Source: Perlabentimonas sp034003245
GTDB lineage: Bacteria; Bacteroidota; Bacteroidia; Bacteroidales; Tenuifilaceae
DNA: 64,000 nt
Assembly (NCBI GenBank): GCA_034003245.1
Contig: JAVEYY010000003.1
Span: 87,766-151,765, forward strand
Reading direction: 5' to 3'
The translations under genes were made by a program, and so were the position numbers. Below are positions 1 through 9,271 of this stretch, in pieces (position 1 is the stretch's first letter; every line of letters starts with the position of its first letter). Under the pieces are notes generated by a model that was not told where the DNA came from, made no database searches, and saw only the letters and a program-made list of their open reading frames with translations.

Positions 1-3000
1 TACGCTATTGGTGGCGTATGCTCTAACAAAATAGGTCGTATTAGGGGAAAGATTTATTAAATCGCTTGTGAACTGACCTGTGCCGTTCCCATTCTCCGTG
101 AAACCAATGGCGCTCTCGATAGTGGGGTACTCCGATGTACTCCAAACCACTCCCCTAGCGGTAACGCCTACTCCTCCATCGGAGGTTACGTTTCCACCCG
201 AAACAGCGGATATAGCAGTAATACTTGAGATGGAATTTGTGGTTACCGTGGGAATAGTAGCAGAAGAACCATATATACATCTTACTGCATGTCCATCATT
301 TTTATTCAGCGCATTAAGGGATGTTGATGGAGAGTTATAATTGATTCGAACATTTATTCCACTGCTGGCATCATTCTCGTCATAAGTCCACCAGTTGGCT
401 TCATAACCAAGATTATAGTAATCGCCGAGAGAATTTCTGTGACCACCCGGAACAGCCAAAAAGTTTGTCTCGTTGCTGGCACCACTATTAGGATAGTACC
501 AAATACCTGTTCCCGATTCTATATCACCTGTGGATTTAAGCTTTCCGCCAGCATAATCTGTTCCGCCTAGATAATTAATTAAAGTGAGCCACTCTTCATA
601 GCTAGCAACTCGCCATCCCGTTGGGCAAATATTACGGCTATCTCTAACGGCATGCCAGTTGTAAATTGCTCCGTAAAGCTTAAGCATAGCATCTTCGGTA
701 GTTTGGAAAACTCCATCCTGAGGATATATGGCTACTGCTCCTGAAGTGGCATATTGCCAATCGTAATTTGATAATCCAGTAGGAATTGCATCACCGTTGT
801 TGTAATGCTTTGTCTTAAGGTTCTGAGCCATCCAAATTTGATCACCAATCATAATGGTCCGATAAAGATTACCGTCGATATCGGTTAGTGTTCCATGTGT
901 ATTGTAGGGTTCAGAGTCGTACCATTGCACTCCATCGAACCAGCCTGTAGTAGAACGGTAAAGATCGATGGTTTTATCGCCACCCTGCCCATCGCTAAAC
1001 AAAAGATTCTGATAGGACGAGGGCACCTCGAACGAATACCAAATGGAGCCTTCTGCTGGGGCCACCATGGGTTCCCCAGGGAATTGGTCGGTAAAGGAAC
1101 CATCTCCACCCCATAGCCTTATATAAGGAGTAGCCCAATCACCAGGATTACTGAAGTATATGGTATATGTTTGGTCACTCTGTGTCGTAAAAGATATCTC
1201 GTTCCCATACCCTGTTCCAAGGCTATTTGATGCATATGCCCGTAGGTAGTATGTTGTATTGGGAGAAAGCCCTGTTAGTGAACTTGTAAATGGATCGTCC
1301 CCTGCCCCTTCGTTGGTGATTCCCACATAGTTCTCAAAGGATGGCGAAGGAGTTGTGCTCCAAACAACTCCCTTATTTGTAACGGACAATCCTCCGTTAT
1401 AGGTTATTGTCCCACCCGAGTAAGCTGAGATAGTGGTTATGCTAACCACTTCAGAAGTTGAAACCACCGGCACAGTCTCCGATTCAACCAGTTGGTTTGT
1501 AAGTTGAACCTTTCCAATTGTATTTATCTGCATCCAGCCATTAGAAAGAGGACTCCACCAGTTTTTCTCCCCATTGCCCTCAGCGTAGTCCCAGTCCACA
1601 TACTTCACATCAAACCCAAACTCTTTTCCATCGGCTGGCGCATAGGGTATGCCCACTGCTACCAGAGAACTCCAGGGTATCTCAAACTCGTAGGTTATGG
1701 TTGTACCATCAATGGAGTAGGCATGGTAGTAATCGGTAAAATGTGGGTACATATTAGTTAGGGTGCGCCCCAGCTGCGTAACACCTTGCTGGAAATGCGA
1801 TGTGTTCTGGTGGTATCCTAGGTAGTAGTCATTTTCTAGCTCGGGATTAATACCATGATCATCTGGAGGATTAAGATTATCGCTAACATTAAAGTGGAGC
1901 TCTATCCTATCGGCCATCCAATTGGAGCCTACGTATCCGGTACACCACTCATCGCAGAAGTTGTCGTCGTTAATAACAACCTTTACGTAGAGGCTATTGG
2001 GATCCCACCCCATTTTCCAGTAAGAACCCAAGTTATCGATCGATGCGCTACCCTGATCGATATAGTTAGGGTTAATCATGTTCCAGCGCTCATCGTTAGC
2101 ACCTATGCTCAACGATGTGCTAAACAGCTTGGCAAGTGGGATGTCTTTGTATGGAATTGAAGTAAACTGCAATTGATTCCCATACGCAGTGCCTGCACTA
2201 TTGGTAGCGTATGCCCTAACATAGTAAGTAGTATTTGGTGAAAGGTTTGCCAGCTCTGCTACAAAGGAGCCAAGGCCACCACCATTACTTGTAATACCAG
2301 CATTAATTTCTATAGTTGGGCTGTCTGATGTATTCCAAACAATACCCTTTGCAGTAACTGGGGAGCCACCCTCATCAGTAACACTTCCACCAGATATGGC
2401 TGTGTGTTGTGTAATATCGGAAACCTCAATTGTAGATACTACCGGAAGTTGAATGGCTGTCTCAGGGTAGTTGTGATCCATGGCCGTACCGTACCAACGG
2501 AAGAAAGGATATGTCTCCCCCTCAATATTTGTCCAGATGGAGGTGAAATCCCATGCATTGAAGTTGCCAGCAAGTATCATCTGCGAGGTAAGTAAGCCTT
2601 CCCCGCCAATGGAACTGCTCTGACCGGTTCGCTCAGTATTCCAGTAGCTACTGGTAACCGATAGCTCTGCCTCAGTATTTGAGCCTATTAAACCGCCTGC
2701 ATAAGAGTTGCCCGTTACAGTTCCTACAGCGTAAGAATACTCCACCACACTATTTGCTTGCACCAACCCAATAAGTCCTGCAACACTCTGACTTCCATTA
2801 ACTACAGCATTAGAATAACAGTTAATCACATGACTTCCGCTGCTTCCCACCAAACCCCCAACATTAGTATTTCCTGAAACCGATTTATAGGAAAACGATT
2901 CACTTATAGTAGAGCCTTCGATTGTTCCACCAACTAAACCTCCAACTCCAGCAAAGCCCTCAACAATTGCTGATGAATAACATTGGCCAATGTAGGTTCC

Positions 3001-6000
3001 ACTGTACATGTAGCCCACAAGCCCTCCAACATAATTACTGTTATCCATTGATGCCCTGACACTTCCTGCCGAGTTACTTTGACTAATTGAAGCATCACCA
3101 AGCCAACCAACAACACCTCCAATATTTTCGCCAGTAGCCATTACAGAGGCATTAATGCTAACATTACTGATTGTACCTCCACCATAAAAATCGGCAGCTA
3201 AACCCGCAACAAGGTGCCTGCCTTTAACAATAGCATTACCCATGTTGATATTTTGCAGATTGGCTCCAATACATACGCCAAACAACGCAATATTATCCTT
3301 ATCAGGCCTATTGATCGCAAGGTTATATAAGGTATAACCTTGTCCGTTGTACCCACCAACAAATGGGCTTTGATAAGTACCTATTGGCTCCCAGCCTTTG
3401 CCCTCGTACCATTGGCTAGTGCTTAAATCTATGTCACTCATTTGTATATAGTTAGCATGAGGATATAGCCTTGTAGTGAAGAGCTGATCGGCATTATAGA
3501 CGTGGTAAGGATTCTCCAATGATCCATCACCCCCTCCAAAAGGAGGATGGGCAAACCGTGATACACTGTTGGATGGTGAGGACTGTGTACCCTCATAAAC
3601 AGCAGTAACATGGTAGGTATACGGAATAAAGTTACTAATACCAGCATCATCAAATGTTGTAGAAGTAATTAATCCAAATACTGCTAAATCATCCGTGACC
3701 CGTATATTATCGACCTGATAGGTAGTAGTTATGGCAGGATCAGTTCCACGTTCAGCTTCAGAACGTCCATCACCACTATACCTAAAGGCAATGTAAATGT
3801 TTTTGCCCAACCATGCAGATAGGTCGGCTACGCCTGCATTAACCATTTGCGAATAGCCTGCTTGCTGCTGAGGGAATAAGAAGTTAGAGGTAACATCATG
3901 CCAGGTTGCGGCATTAATACCCGACTCTGTTCCATCAAAATCTTCGGAAATAAGGATAGAAAGTGCATCGGCATTCCAATATCCTACGGTTACATCAAAG
4001 GTGAAATGGGGCGAAGTTGCACTTGTAAGATTTATCTGAGGAGAGATAAGGTAAGCCTGATTAATCTCCCCCGAGTTATAAGATGTAAACTGAGCGTACT
4101 GATTTCCGCTGTAGCTTCTACACTCCCAGTTTTTAGTTCCAACAACATCCTTATTTAGCCAACCGCCCAAGGCAATGGGTTCGTAGGGAGTTTCATCGCT
4201 CCAGTCCTCAGTTAGGAAAACTGTCGACTCCCCAAATCTGTACACCATGTATCCGCTTGGAGTTGCCATGGATGGGGCATTCCAACTTAGGAATATCGAA
4301 CCGTTGCCCGAAACGGCGGTAAGATTTGATGGAGGCAGATAAGTCTCGGGGAAATTGAACTCTCCGGGCGTCCCTTGTCTCTGTAGGTATGGGTATGTTA
4401 CCCCCTGCGTAATGGCCCAGGTACTGGTAAAATCCCAACTATTATAGGTTGCCTGGTATATCATCTCGTTGGTTGTTCTCCCCTCACCACCAGCAGAATG
4501 CTGAAAACCGCTGGTTTCGGTATTCCAGTAGGAGTTGTTCACCTGGCCGCCATCTTCGTAAATGGCTCCAACTAGCCCTCCTGCGTTTCCTGCATCGGCA
4601 ATTCGACCAACAGAGTAGGAGTTAGTAATGTTAGAATTATTCTGCATTGCGGCAACCAATCCTCCCAGATAGTTGCTTCCACTGACATCCCCTGTTGCAT
4701 AGCAGTTCTCAATTGTGCTTCCTCCAGATGCTATTCCGATAAGCCCCCCGTTCCAATGCCCATTTGATGCGCCTGTGATAGTACCAGAGCTAAAGCTATT
4801 AGCAACACTTGTTCCAAGTATTCGCCCGATTAATCCGGCAGCTTGTTGATAATTCTCGCCATCGAGCTGTGTTACATCAACCTCCGAGTCACAGGACGAA
4901 ATCGTTCCGTACCGCACAATGCCAGCCAGTCCTCCTAGAAAAACATACCCCGAAATATGACCTGTGGTATGAACATTGCTAACCGAAGGATTGGATGATT
5001 GATTAATCAAGTTACCAACCAAAGGGCCAACTCTCCAATTCCCGTTGATACTAACATTTATTACTCCCAGATTATCAAAAGAAGCATCAACGGCTGTTCC
5101 AAACAGGCCGATGCCATCCTGTGTGGGTCTATTAATCGTTAGGTTGTGAATGCTGTGTGAGTTTCCATCGTAATGGCCATAGAACGGCATGGTTGCGGTT
5201 CCAATGGGCAACCATCCTTCACCCTCGTTCCAAGGGCTTATTCCTAGATCAATATCGAGGGTTTGTTGGTAATACTTATCGGCGTGCTCAGGCCCCAAGA
5301 GGTTTTGAAGATAGCTGAGTTGATCGGCGGTTTCAATTAGCCATGGGTCGGCTTGGGTACCTGAACCTCCTGCAAAGGGGTAACCGTAGCCCCCCTCGTG
5401 GAAAATCCCCTGAATCTCCTGATGACTTATGGCATAGTTGTATACCCTTAGGTCATCCAAATTACCCTCAAAACCGTTAGAATTGTCATTTAGCCCCAAC
5501 CTAAAGATTCCTCCTCCATTTGAGTATAACGAACCGGTTACCGCGTAGCTCTCGGCCAACCCTCCATTAATAAAAAGGAATACCTCTGTTCCATTGTATA
5601 CAGCTGTGAGGAACGACCATTCATTAGGAGTAACAGTTTGTGTTGAAGTGTATGTATATGTACTGCCATCGCTAAGCGTAAGATCAAGGAAAACAGCATT
5701 ATTCGCATTGACACCAAAGCTAAACTGCGACGACAGGTTCATTACCGGCATATGGATTCCAGTGGCCATGGGGTAAACCCATGCGGCAAACGACGCTTCG
5801 GTTCTCCCGCCCAGCAAATCGATGGACTCGGAGATAAGTATCTCCGAAGGTAAACTGCTATTAAAGTAGTATGCATTATCAGGAGTTGAGAATCTATCGG
5901 CAGTTAACGTGGCGTTAATAACCGTTCCATTAAGGTTATTGCCACTCTCGTCGTTGGCATTGCCGTTAAAGGGGTAAAAAGCCAGCAAGTCGGGGCTTGA

Positions 6001-9000
6001 GGTATCCCAGCCATTCTCGTGGTACGCGTTGCTGATTTCAGAATCGCTCAGAGCCCGGTTGTAAACCCTAAAATCGTCGAGATTTCCCAGATGAGTTCTA
6101 TCACCTAGCTGACTACGACCCAAAAAGAGATTGGTTGCGGGATTAGAAATATTAAATGCAATGGAAGTATTCTCAACAGGAGAGCCATTGATATAAAGGG
6201 TTAAGCTTGTTCCCTCACGCTTAAGAGTTAGATAATACCATGTATTGCTAACCCAATTGTTGTAAGCGGGTTTCCACTGAAGATCCCAGCCTGTAGATCC
6301 CTCAGCATTTACGAAAATATATAGCTGTCTGTCGCTATCGTGGTTGTACTCCAGGGCGATACCCTCAAAATCGTTGCGGCCAAATAGGCCGTTGTGGACC
6401 CTATCAACATCGGCGAGGGTAAACCAGAAGCCAATGGTAAAATCGTTTGCACCAAAAGCTAGGGCGTTGCTCGATGGGATTGCCACCGGATTTGTGCCAT
6501 CGACGTACAGGGCGCTGCCAGCTTCGGCGAAGCGGTTTGCAGTTGGAATAAAGCTTGCTGCTGAGCCATGGTTGGCAAAGGCAGATGCATCGTTGGCATC
6601 GCCATTTAGCGGGTAGTGGGCAACCAAATCGGTAGTAATGGGATCTTTTATGCAGCGAACAGAAAAACCAACATTATTTCCCCAATTAGTACCCTGACTA
6701 AAGTCCGTTTGATTATAGTTTATGTTTTTATACCATAGATTCCCGTCAACCGTAGAAGTCCACCAGAATGCTATTTGACCAATGTAATTATATACCCCAT
6801 CTTCAAACCTAGACCCAGAGGGCAAAGCCGAAAATCCTACTTCATTAGTCGCTCCTGAGTTGGGGTCATCCCAACGAGGATGAGGTAGAGGGGAAGTACG
6901 AGTACTCTTTAGCTTACCACCTGACTCGGGAGACACAAAATTTTCTAATACATTCCAATCTTCACTCCATGCTGGCACTCGCCAACCAACAGGACAAAGC
7001 CCTCTTGAGTCGCTAACAGCAAAGCCATTGTAAAGGGCACCATAAGCTTGAAGAACATCTGCAATTGAGCTTAGCCCATCAATATCTGCATATGGATAAA
7101 TGGCTAAAGCGCCCTGGGTTGTTGCCGCCCACTGTGCGTTATCGAGCTCGGCAGAAATTGGATCTCCATTGCCATAATGCGTAACCATTAAATTCTCGGC
7201 CATCCACTCCTGGGTACCGATGGTCACCGTGGGATACACATTGCCATCGATATCGGTTACCGTGGTTGCGCTGGGCGCCTTATGAACGGTTACTGATGGT
7301 TGACTGACATTCCCGTAGATATCAACGGATTGTATGTAAAATGTGTAACGCTGGTAGTTGGTTAGCCCGGTGATAGTATGCATGGTGGTGTTGGACACGT
7401 TATAGATATGCGTTCCGTCCTGGTAAACCTCGTACCGATCGATCTCGCTAATGCGCACCGAACTCCAGTTTAAGGTTATCTGCCCATCGGCTGGCACAGC
7501 GGAAAGGGACATTGGTGCATGGTAGTTTGCATAAAGCTCAGAAATCTGCGTTGGGGTTAAGGAGATGTTGTAAATGGACACCTCATCGATAGTCCCATTG
7601 AAGTAGAAATCGATATTATCATTCTTTCCAATATAATGATCGTAAGTATTCGACACCAACCCGCTAGCCCATGTTGCGGAATAATTATCAAGCACGCCAT
7701 CGATGTAAATCGACATCACGCCATCCTTCCATGTTGCCAAAATATGGGTCCACCGGTTAGGCTGAATGGATTTTTCGGTATCGAACATGCCCTCGCTGGA
7801 GCCATCGCCCAGGTGCCAGCGCACCTTATCGTTATTGAGGGTAAGCAGCCAGCCTGCCCGATTCCATCCACCTCCCTTGCTGCTGATGGTTTGCTGCTCA
7901 ATGTCGACCCGCGAGGGGTTTATCCATGCGCTAACGGTGATTTCACCAGTAAAATCGAGTGAGGTGGAGTGCGGAATTTGGATATAGCTGTCAACCCCAT
8001 TGAAACTGGCAGCGGCATCAACACTGCCAAACCTATCGTTGATGTAGGATACGCCAGAATAGGTTGGCTCATTGCCATTACCCGAGGCATCAGTGGTTAA
8101 TGAATTAAAGGGATAGTACGCTACAAGATTTACATTGGCCTGATCCATAAAGCAGCGAACGGAAAAACCATAATTTTTTGTGGTAATTTCGCGGGCAACT
8201 TGTTGGCTATCGTAACCAAACAACCTATAAAACGCAGTACTCTCATCATTGGATGTCGATGACCACACATAACCATTATATCCTAGCTGATTATGAACTC
8301 CATCGTAAAATCCATCGGGAGTAATACCAATTCCACTGGAATTGGTTGCTCCGGTATTGGGATCGTACCATAAGCCTGTTGATGCCTCAATAGTTCCTGT
8401 TGACTTCATCTGCCCACCCTGATCGGTTCCTCGCCAGCTGAAATTATCGAGTTCATCAGTGCCCATACCCAACTGCTGCTCAAAATCTTTCCACTCCTGA
8501 TCGGAAGGCACATGCCACCCTTCGGGGCAAAGGTCGTTGGTAACCGCATAAAAGTTATATAGATTCCCATACTCCCCACTCTTTGCTCCATTGGCTACAT
8601 AAGCCCCCTGTGTGGTCGATTGCCACTCAACTGCTGACAATCCAGTGGGTATAGGATTACCATTACGGTAATGAGTTGCCCTTAGGTTTTGCCCCATAAC
8701 CTTATTCCCTCCAACCTGTACAATGGAGTATATATTTCCATCCATATCGGTGGCAATATCGTAGGTAAAAACAAATGGCGAAGCCATTGTTCCTATTTCG
8801 GCCTGTGATATAAACTGGTGACTCTCCTTTAGTTCCACAACAATCCCCACATCGGCTAACCATGCTTTATAGGTTACCTCCTCACCATCGGCAAGGTTTG
8901 AGCCAACTGTCAGGAAAACCACGCCACTATAGCTGGCATCGGGGCTGGCAACACCACGGCATTCCTGCCCAACAAAGGCTGCAATTATATCCGAAGGATT

Positions 9001-9177
9001 ACTGGATAAAGTCCCGTTGTTATACATCAAACGCGATGTAACCTGCATGTTGAACTGCAGATTTTGCGTTGGCACCCATTGTGGTTGACTGCTCGCAATA
9101 AAACCAGAAAACACAATGCACCACAAAAGCAGCATTCTGCCGACGATAGAACGATGTTTAGAAAAATGTAGTTTCAT
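1..9177 (-). CDS. Giant modular secreted protein, FISUMP/LamG/GLUG with carbohydrate-binding-like modules (3' end beyond window)
   Basis: The frame is open from the ATG at 9177 to base 1 with no stop (3059 codons seen), so the C-terminus lies outside the window. A signal peptide covers about residues 1-31. Domains that can be read in order: an N-terminal module with an ECRG motif (30-140); FISUMP (Fibrobacter succinogenes major paralogous domain, about 140-340); LamG-like jellyroll (350-550); FN3 (555-630); FISUMP (632-842); two LamG (845-1045, 1062-1252); GLUG repeats (1259-1592); FN3 plus a MAM/choice-of-anchor-J-like domain (1602-1839); GLUG (1872-2232); FN3-like (2236-2339); CBM9-like sugar-binding domain (2340-2559); FN3-like (2562-2662); CBM26-like starch-binding module (2664-2757); FISUMP (2762-2969); FN3-like to the edge. 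No catalytic domain was seen. Family knowledge suggests a surface adhesin or glycan-binding protein exported by T9SS. It is a tandem paralogue of the gene at 9272-18406. The CBM calls are by pattern only. Confidence 0.88.
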   Translation of the reverse strand, partial: MKLHFSKHRSIVGRMLLLWCIVFSGFIASSQPQWVPTQNLQFNMQVTSRLMYNNGTLSSNPSDIIAAFVGQECRGVASPDASYSGVVFLTVGSNLADGEEVTYKAWLADVGIVVELKESHQFISQAEIGTMASPFVFTYDIATDMDGNIYSIVQVGGNKVMGQNLRATHYRNGNPIPTGLSAVEWQSTTQGAYVANGAKSGEYGNLYNFYAVTNDLCPEGWHVPSDQEWKDFEQQLGMGTDELDNFSWRGTDQGGQMKSTGTIEASTGLWYDPNTGATNSSGIGITPDGFYDGVHNQLGYNGYVWSSTSNDESTAFYRLFGYDSQQVAREITTKNYGFSVRCFMDQANVNLVAYYPFNSLTTDASGNGNEPTYSGVSYINDRFGSVDAAASFNGVDSYIQIPHSTSLDFTGEITVSAWINPSRVDIEQQTISSKGGGWNRAGWLLTLNNDKVRWHLGDGSSEGMFDTEKSIQPNRWTHILATWKDGVMSIYIDGVLDNYSATWASGLVSNTYDHYIGKNDNIDFYFNGTIDEVSIYNISLTPTQISELYANYHAPMSLSAVPADGQITLNWSSVRISEIDRYEVYQDGTHIYNVSNTTMHTITGLTNYQRYTFYIQSVDIYGNVSQPSVTVHKAPSATTVTDIDGNVYPTVTIGTQEWMAENLMVTHYGNGDPISAELDNAQWAATTQGALAIYPYADIDGLSSIADVLQAYGALYNGFAVSDSRGLCPVGWRVPAWSEDWNVLENFVSPESGGKLKSTRTSPLPHPRWDDPNSGATNEVGFSALPSGSRFEDGVYNYIGQIAFWWTSTVDGNLWYKNINYNQTDFSQGTNWGNNVGFSVRCIKDPITTDLVAHYPLNGDANDASAFANHGSAASFIPTANRFAEAGSALYVDGTNPVAIPSSNALAFGANDFTIGFWFTLADVDRVHNGLFGRNDFEGIALEYNHDSDRQLYIFVNAEGSTGWDLQWKPAYNNWVSNTWYYLTLKREGTSLTLYINGSPVENTSIAFNISNPATNLFLGRSQLGDRTHLGNLDDFRVYNRALSDSEISNAYHENGWDTSSPDLLAFYPFNGNANDESGNNLNGTVINATLTADRFSTPDNAYYFNSSLPSEILISESIDLLGGRTEASFAAWVYPMATGIHMPVMNLSSQFSFGVNANNAVFLDLTLSDGSTYTYTSTQTVTPNEWSFLTAVYNGTEVFLFINGGLAESYAVTGSLYSNGGGIFRLGLNDNSNGFEGNLDDLRVYNYAISHQEIQGIFHEGGYGYPFAGGSGTQADPWLIETADQLSYLQNLLGPEHADKYYQQTLDIDLGISPWNEGEGWLPIGTATMPFYGHYDGNSHSIHNLTINRPTQDGIGLFGTAVDASFDNLGVINVSINGNWRVGPLVGNLINQSSNPSVSNVHTTGHISGYVFLGGLAGIVRYGTISSCDSEVDVTQLDGENYQQAAGLIGRILGTSVANSFSSGTITGASNGHWNGGLIGIASGGSTIENCYATGDVSGSNYLGGLVAAMQNNSNITNSYSVGRIADAGNAGGLVGAIYEDGGQVNNSYWNTETSGFQHSAGGEGRTTNEMIYQATYNSWDFTSTWAITQGVTYPYLQRQGTPGEFNFPETYLPPSNLTAVSGNGSIFLSWNAPSMATPSGYMVYRFGESTVFLTEDWSDETPYEPIALGGWLNKDVVGTKNWECRSYSGNQYAQFTSYNSGEINQAYLISPQINLTSATSPHFTFDVTVGYWNADALSILISEDFDGTESGINAATWHDVTSNFLFPQQQAGYSQMVNAGVADLSAWLGKNIYIAFRYSGDGRSEAERGTDPAITTTYQVDNIRVTDDLAVFGLITSTTFDDAGISNFIPYTYHVTAVYEGTQSSPSNSVSRFAHPPFGGGDGSLENPYHVYNADQLFTTRLYPHANYIQMSDIDLSTSQWYEGKGWEPIGTYQSPFVGGYNGQGYTLYNLAINRPDKDNIALFGVCIGANLQNINMGNAIVKGRHLVAGLAADFYGGGTISNVSINASVMATGENIGGVVGWLGDASISQSNSAGSVRASMDNSNYVGGLVGYMYSGTYIGQCYSSAIVEGFAGVGGLVGGTIEGSTISESFSYKSVSGNTNVGGLVGSSGSHVINCYSNAVVNGSQSVAGLIGLVQANSVVEYSYAVGTVTGNSYAGGLIGSNTEAELSVTSSYWNTERTGQSSSIGGEGLLTSQMILAGNFNAWDFTSIWTNIEGETYPFFRWYGTAMDHNYPETAIQLPVVSTIEVSDITQHTAISGGSVTDEGGSPVTAKGIVWNTSDSPTIEINAGITSNGGGLGSFVAELANLSPNTTYYVRAYATNSAGTAYGNQLQFTSIPYKDIPLAKLFSTSLSIGANDERWNMINPNYIDQGSASIDNLGSYWKMGWDPNSLYVKVVINDDNFCDEWCTGYVGSNWMADRIELHFNVSDNLNPPDDHGINPELENDYYLGYHQNTSHFQQGVTQLGRTLTNMYPHFTDYYHAYSIDGTTITYEFEIPWSSLVAVGIPYAPADGKEFGFDVKYVDWDYAEGNGEKNWWSPLSNGWMQINTIGKVQLTNQLVESETVPVVSTSEVVSITTISAYSGGTITYNGGLSVTNKGVVWSTTPSPSFENYVGITNEGAGDDPFTSSLTGLSPNTTYYLRAYASNSLGTGYGNEISFTTQSDQTYTIYFSNPGDWATPYIRLWGGDGSFTDQFPGEPMVAPAEGSIWYSFEVPSSYQNLLFSDGQGGDKTIDLYRSTTGWFDGVQWYDSEPYNTHGTLTDIDGNLYRTIMIGDQIWMAQNLKTKHYNNGDAIPTGLSNYDWQYATSGAVAIYPQDGVFQTTEDAMLKLYGAIYNWHAVRDSRNICPTGWRVASYEEWLTLINYLGGTDYAGGKLKSTGDIESGTGIWYYPNSGASNETNFLAVPGGHRNSLGDYYNLGYEANWWTYDENDASSGINVRINYNSPSTSLNALNKNDGHAVRCIYGSSATIPTVTTNSISSITAISAVSGGNVTSDGGVGVTARGVVWSTSEYPTIESAIGFTENGNGTGQFTSDLINLSPNTTYFVRAYATNSV

Positions 9178-9235
9178 AAGAAAGGCATTAGGTGACTAGG
9201 TGTATCAATATTTTGTTAGAAATCTTATCATTAAC

Positions 9236-9266
9236 CAAAGTTATGAAAAAAATTAATTGGAGCAGA
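9236..9266 (-). promoter_or_regulatory. Candidate Bacteroidota promoter for the partial giant gene
   Basis: On the minus strand TAACTTTG (9236-9243) fits the -7 box TAnnTTTG. Nineteen bases upstream is TCTG (9263-9266), one mismatch from the -33 box TTTG. It overlaps the last codons of the upstream giant gene and would leave about 50 nt of leader before the ATG at 9177. This suggests the second giant gene can be transcribed alone. There is no clear terminator in the 94-bp gap, so read-through is also possible. Confidence 0.5.
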
Positions 9267-9271
9267 ATATT

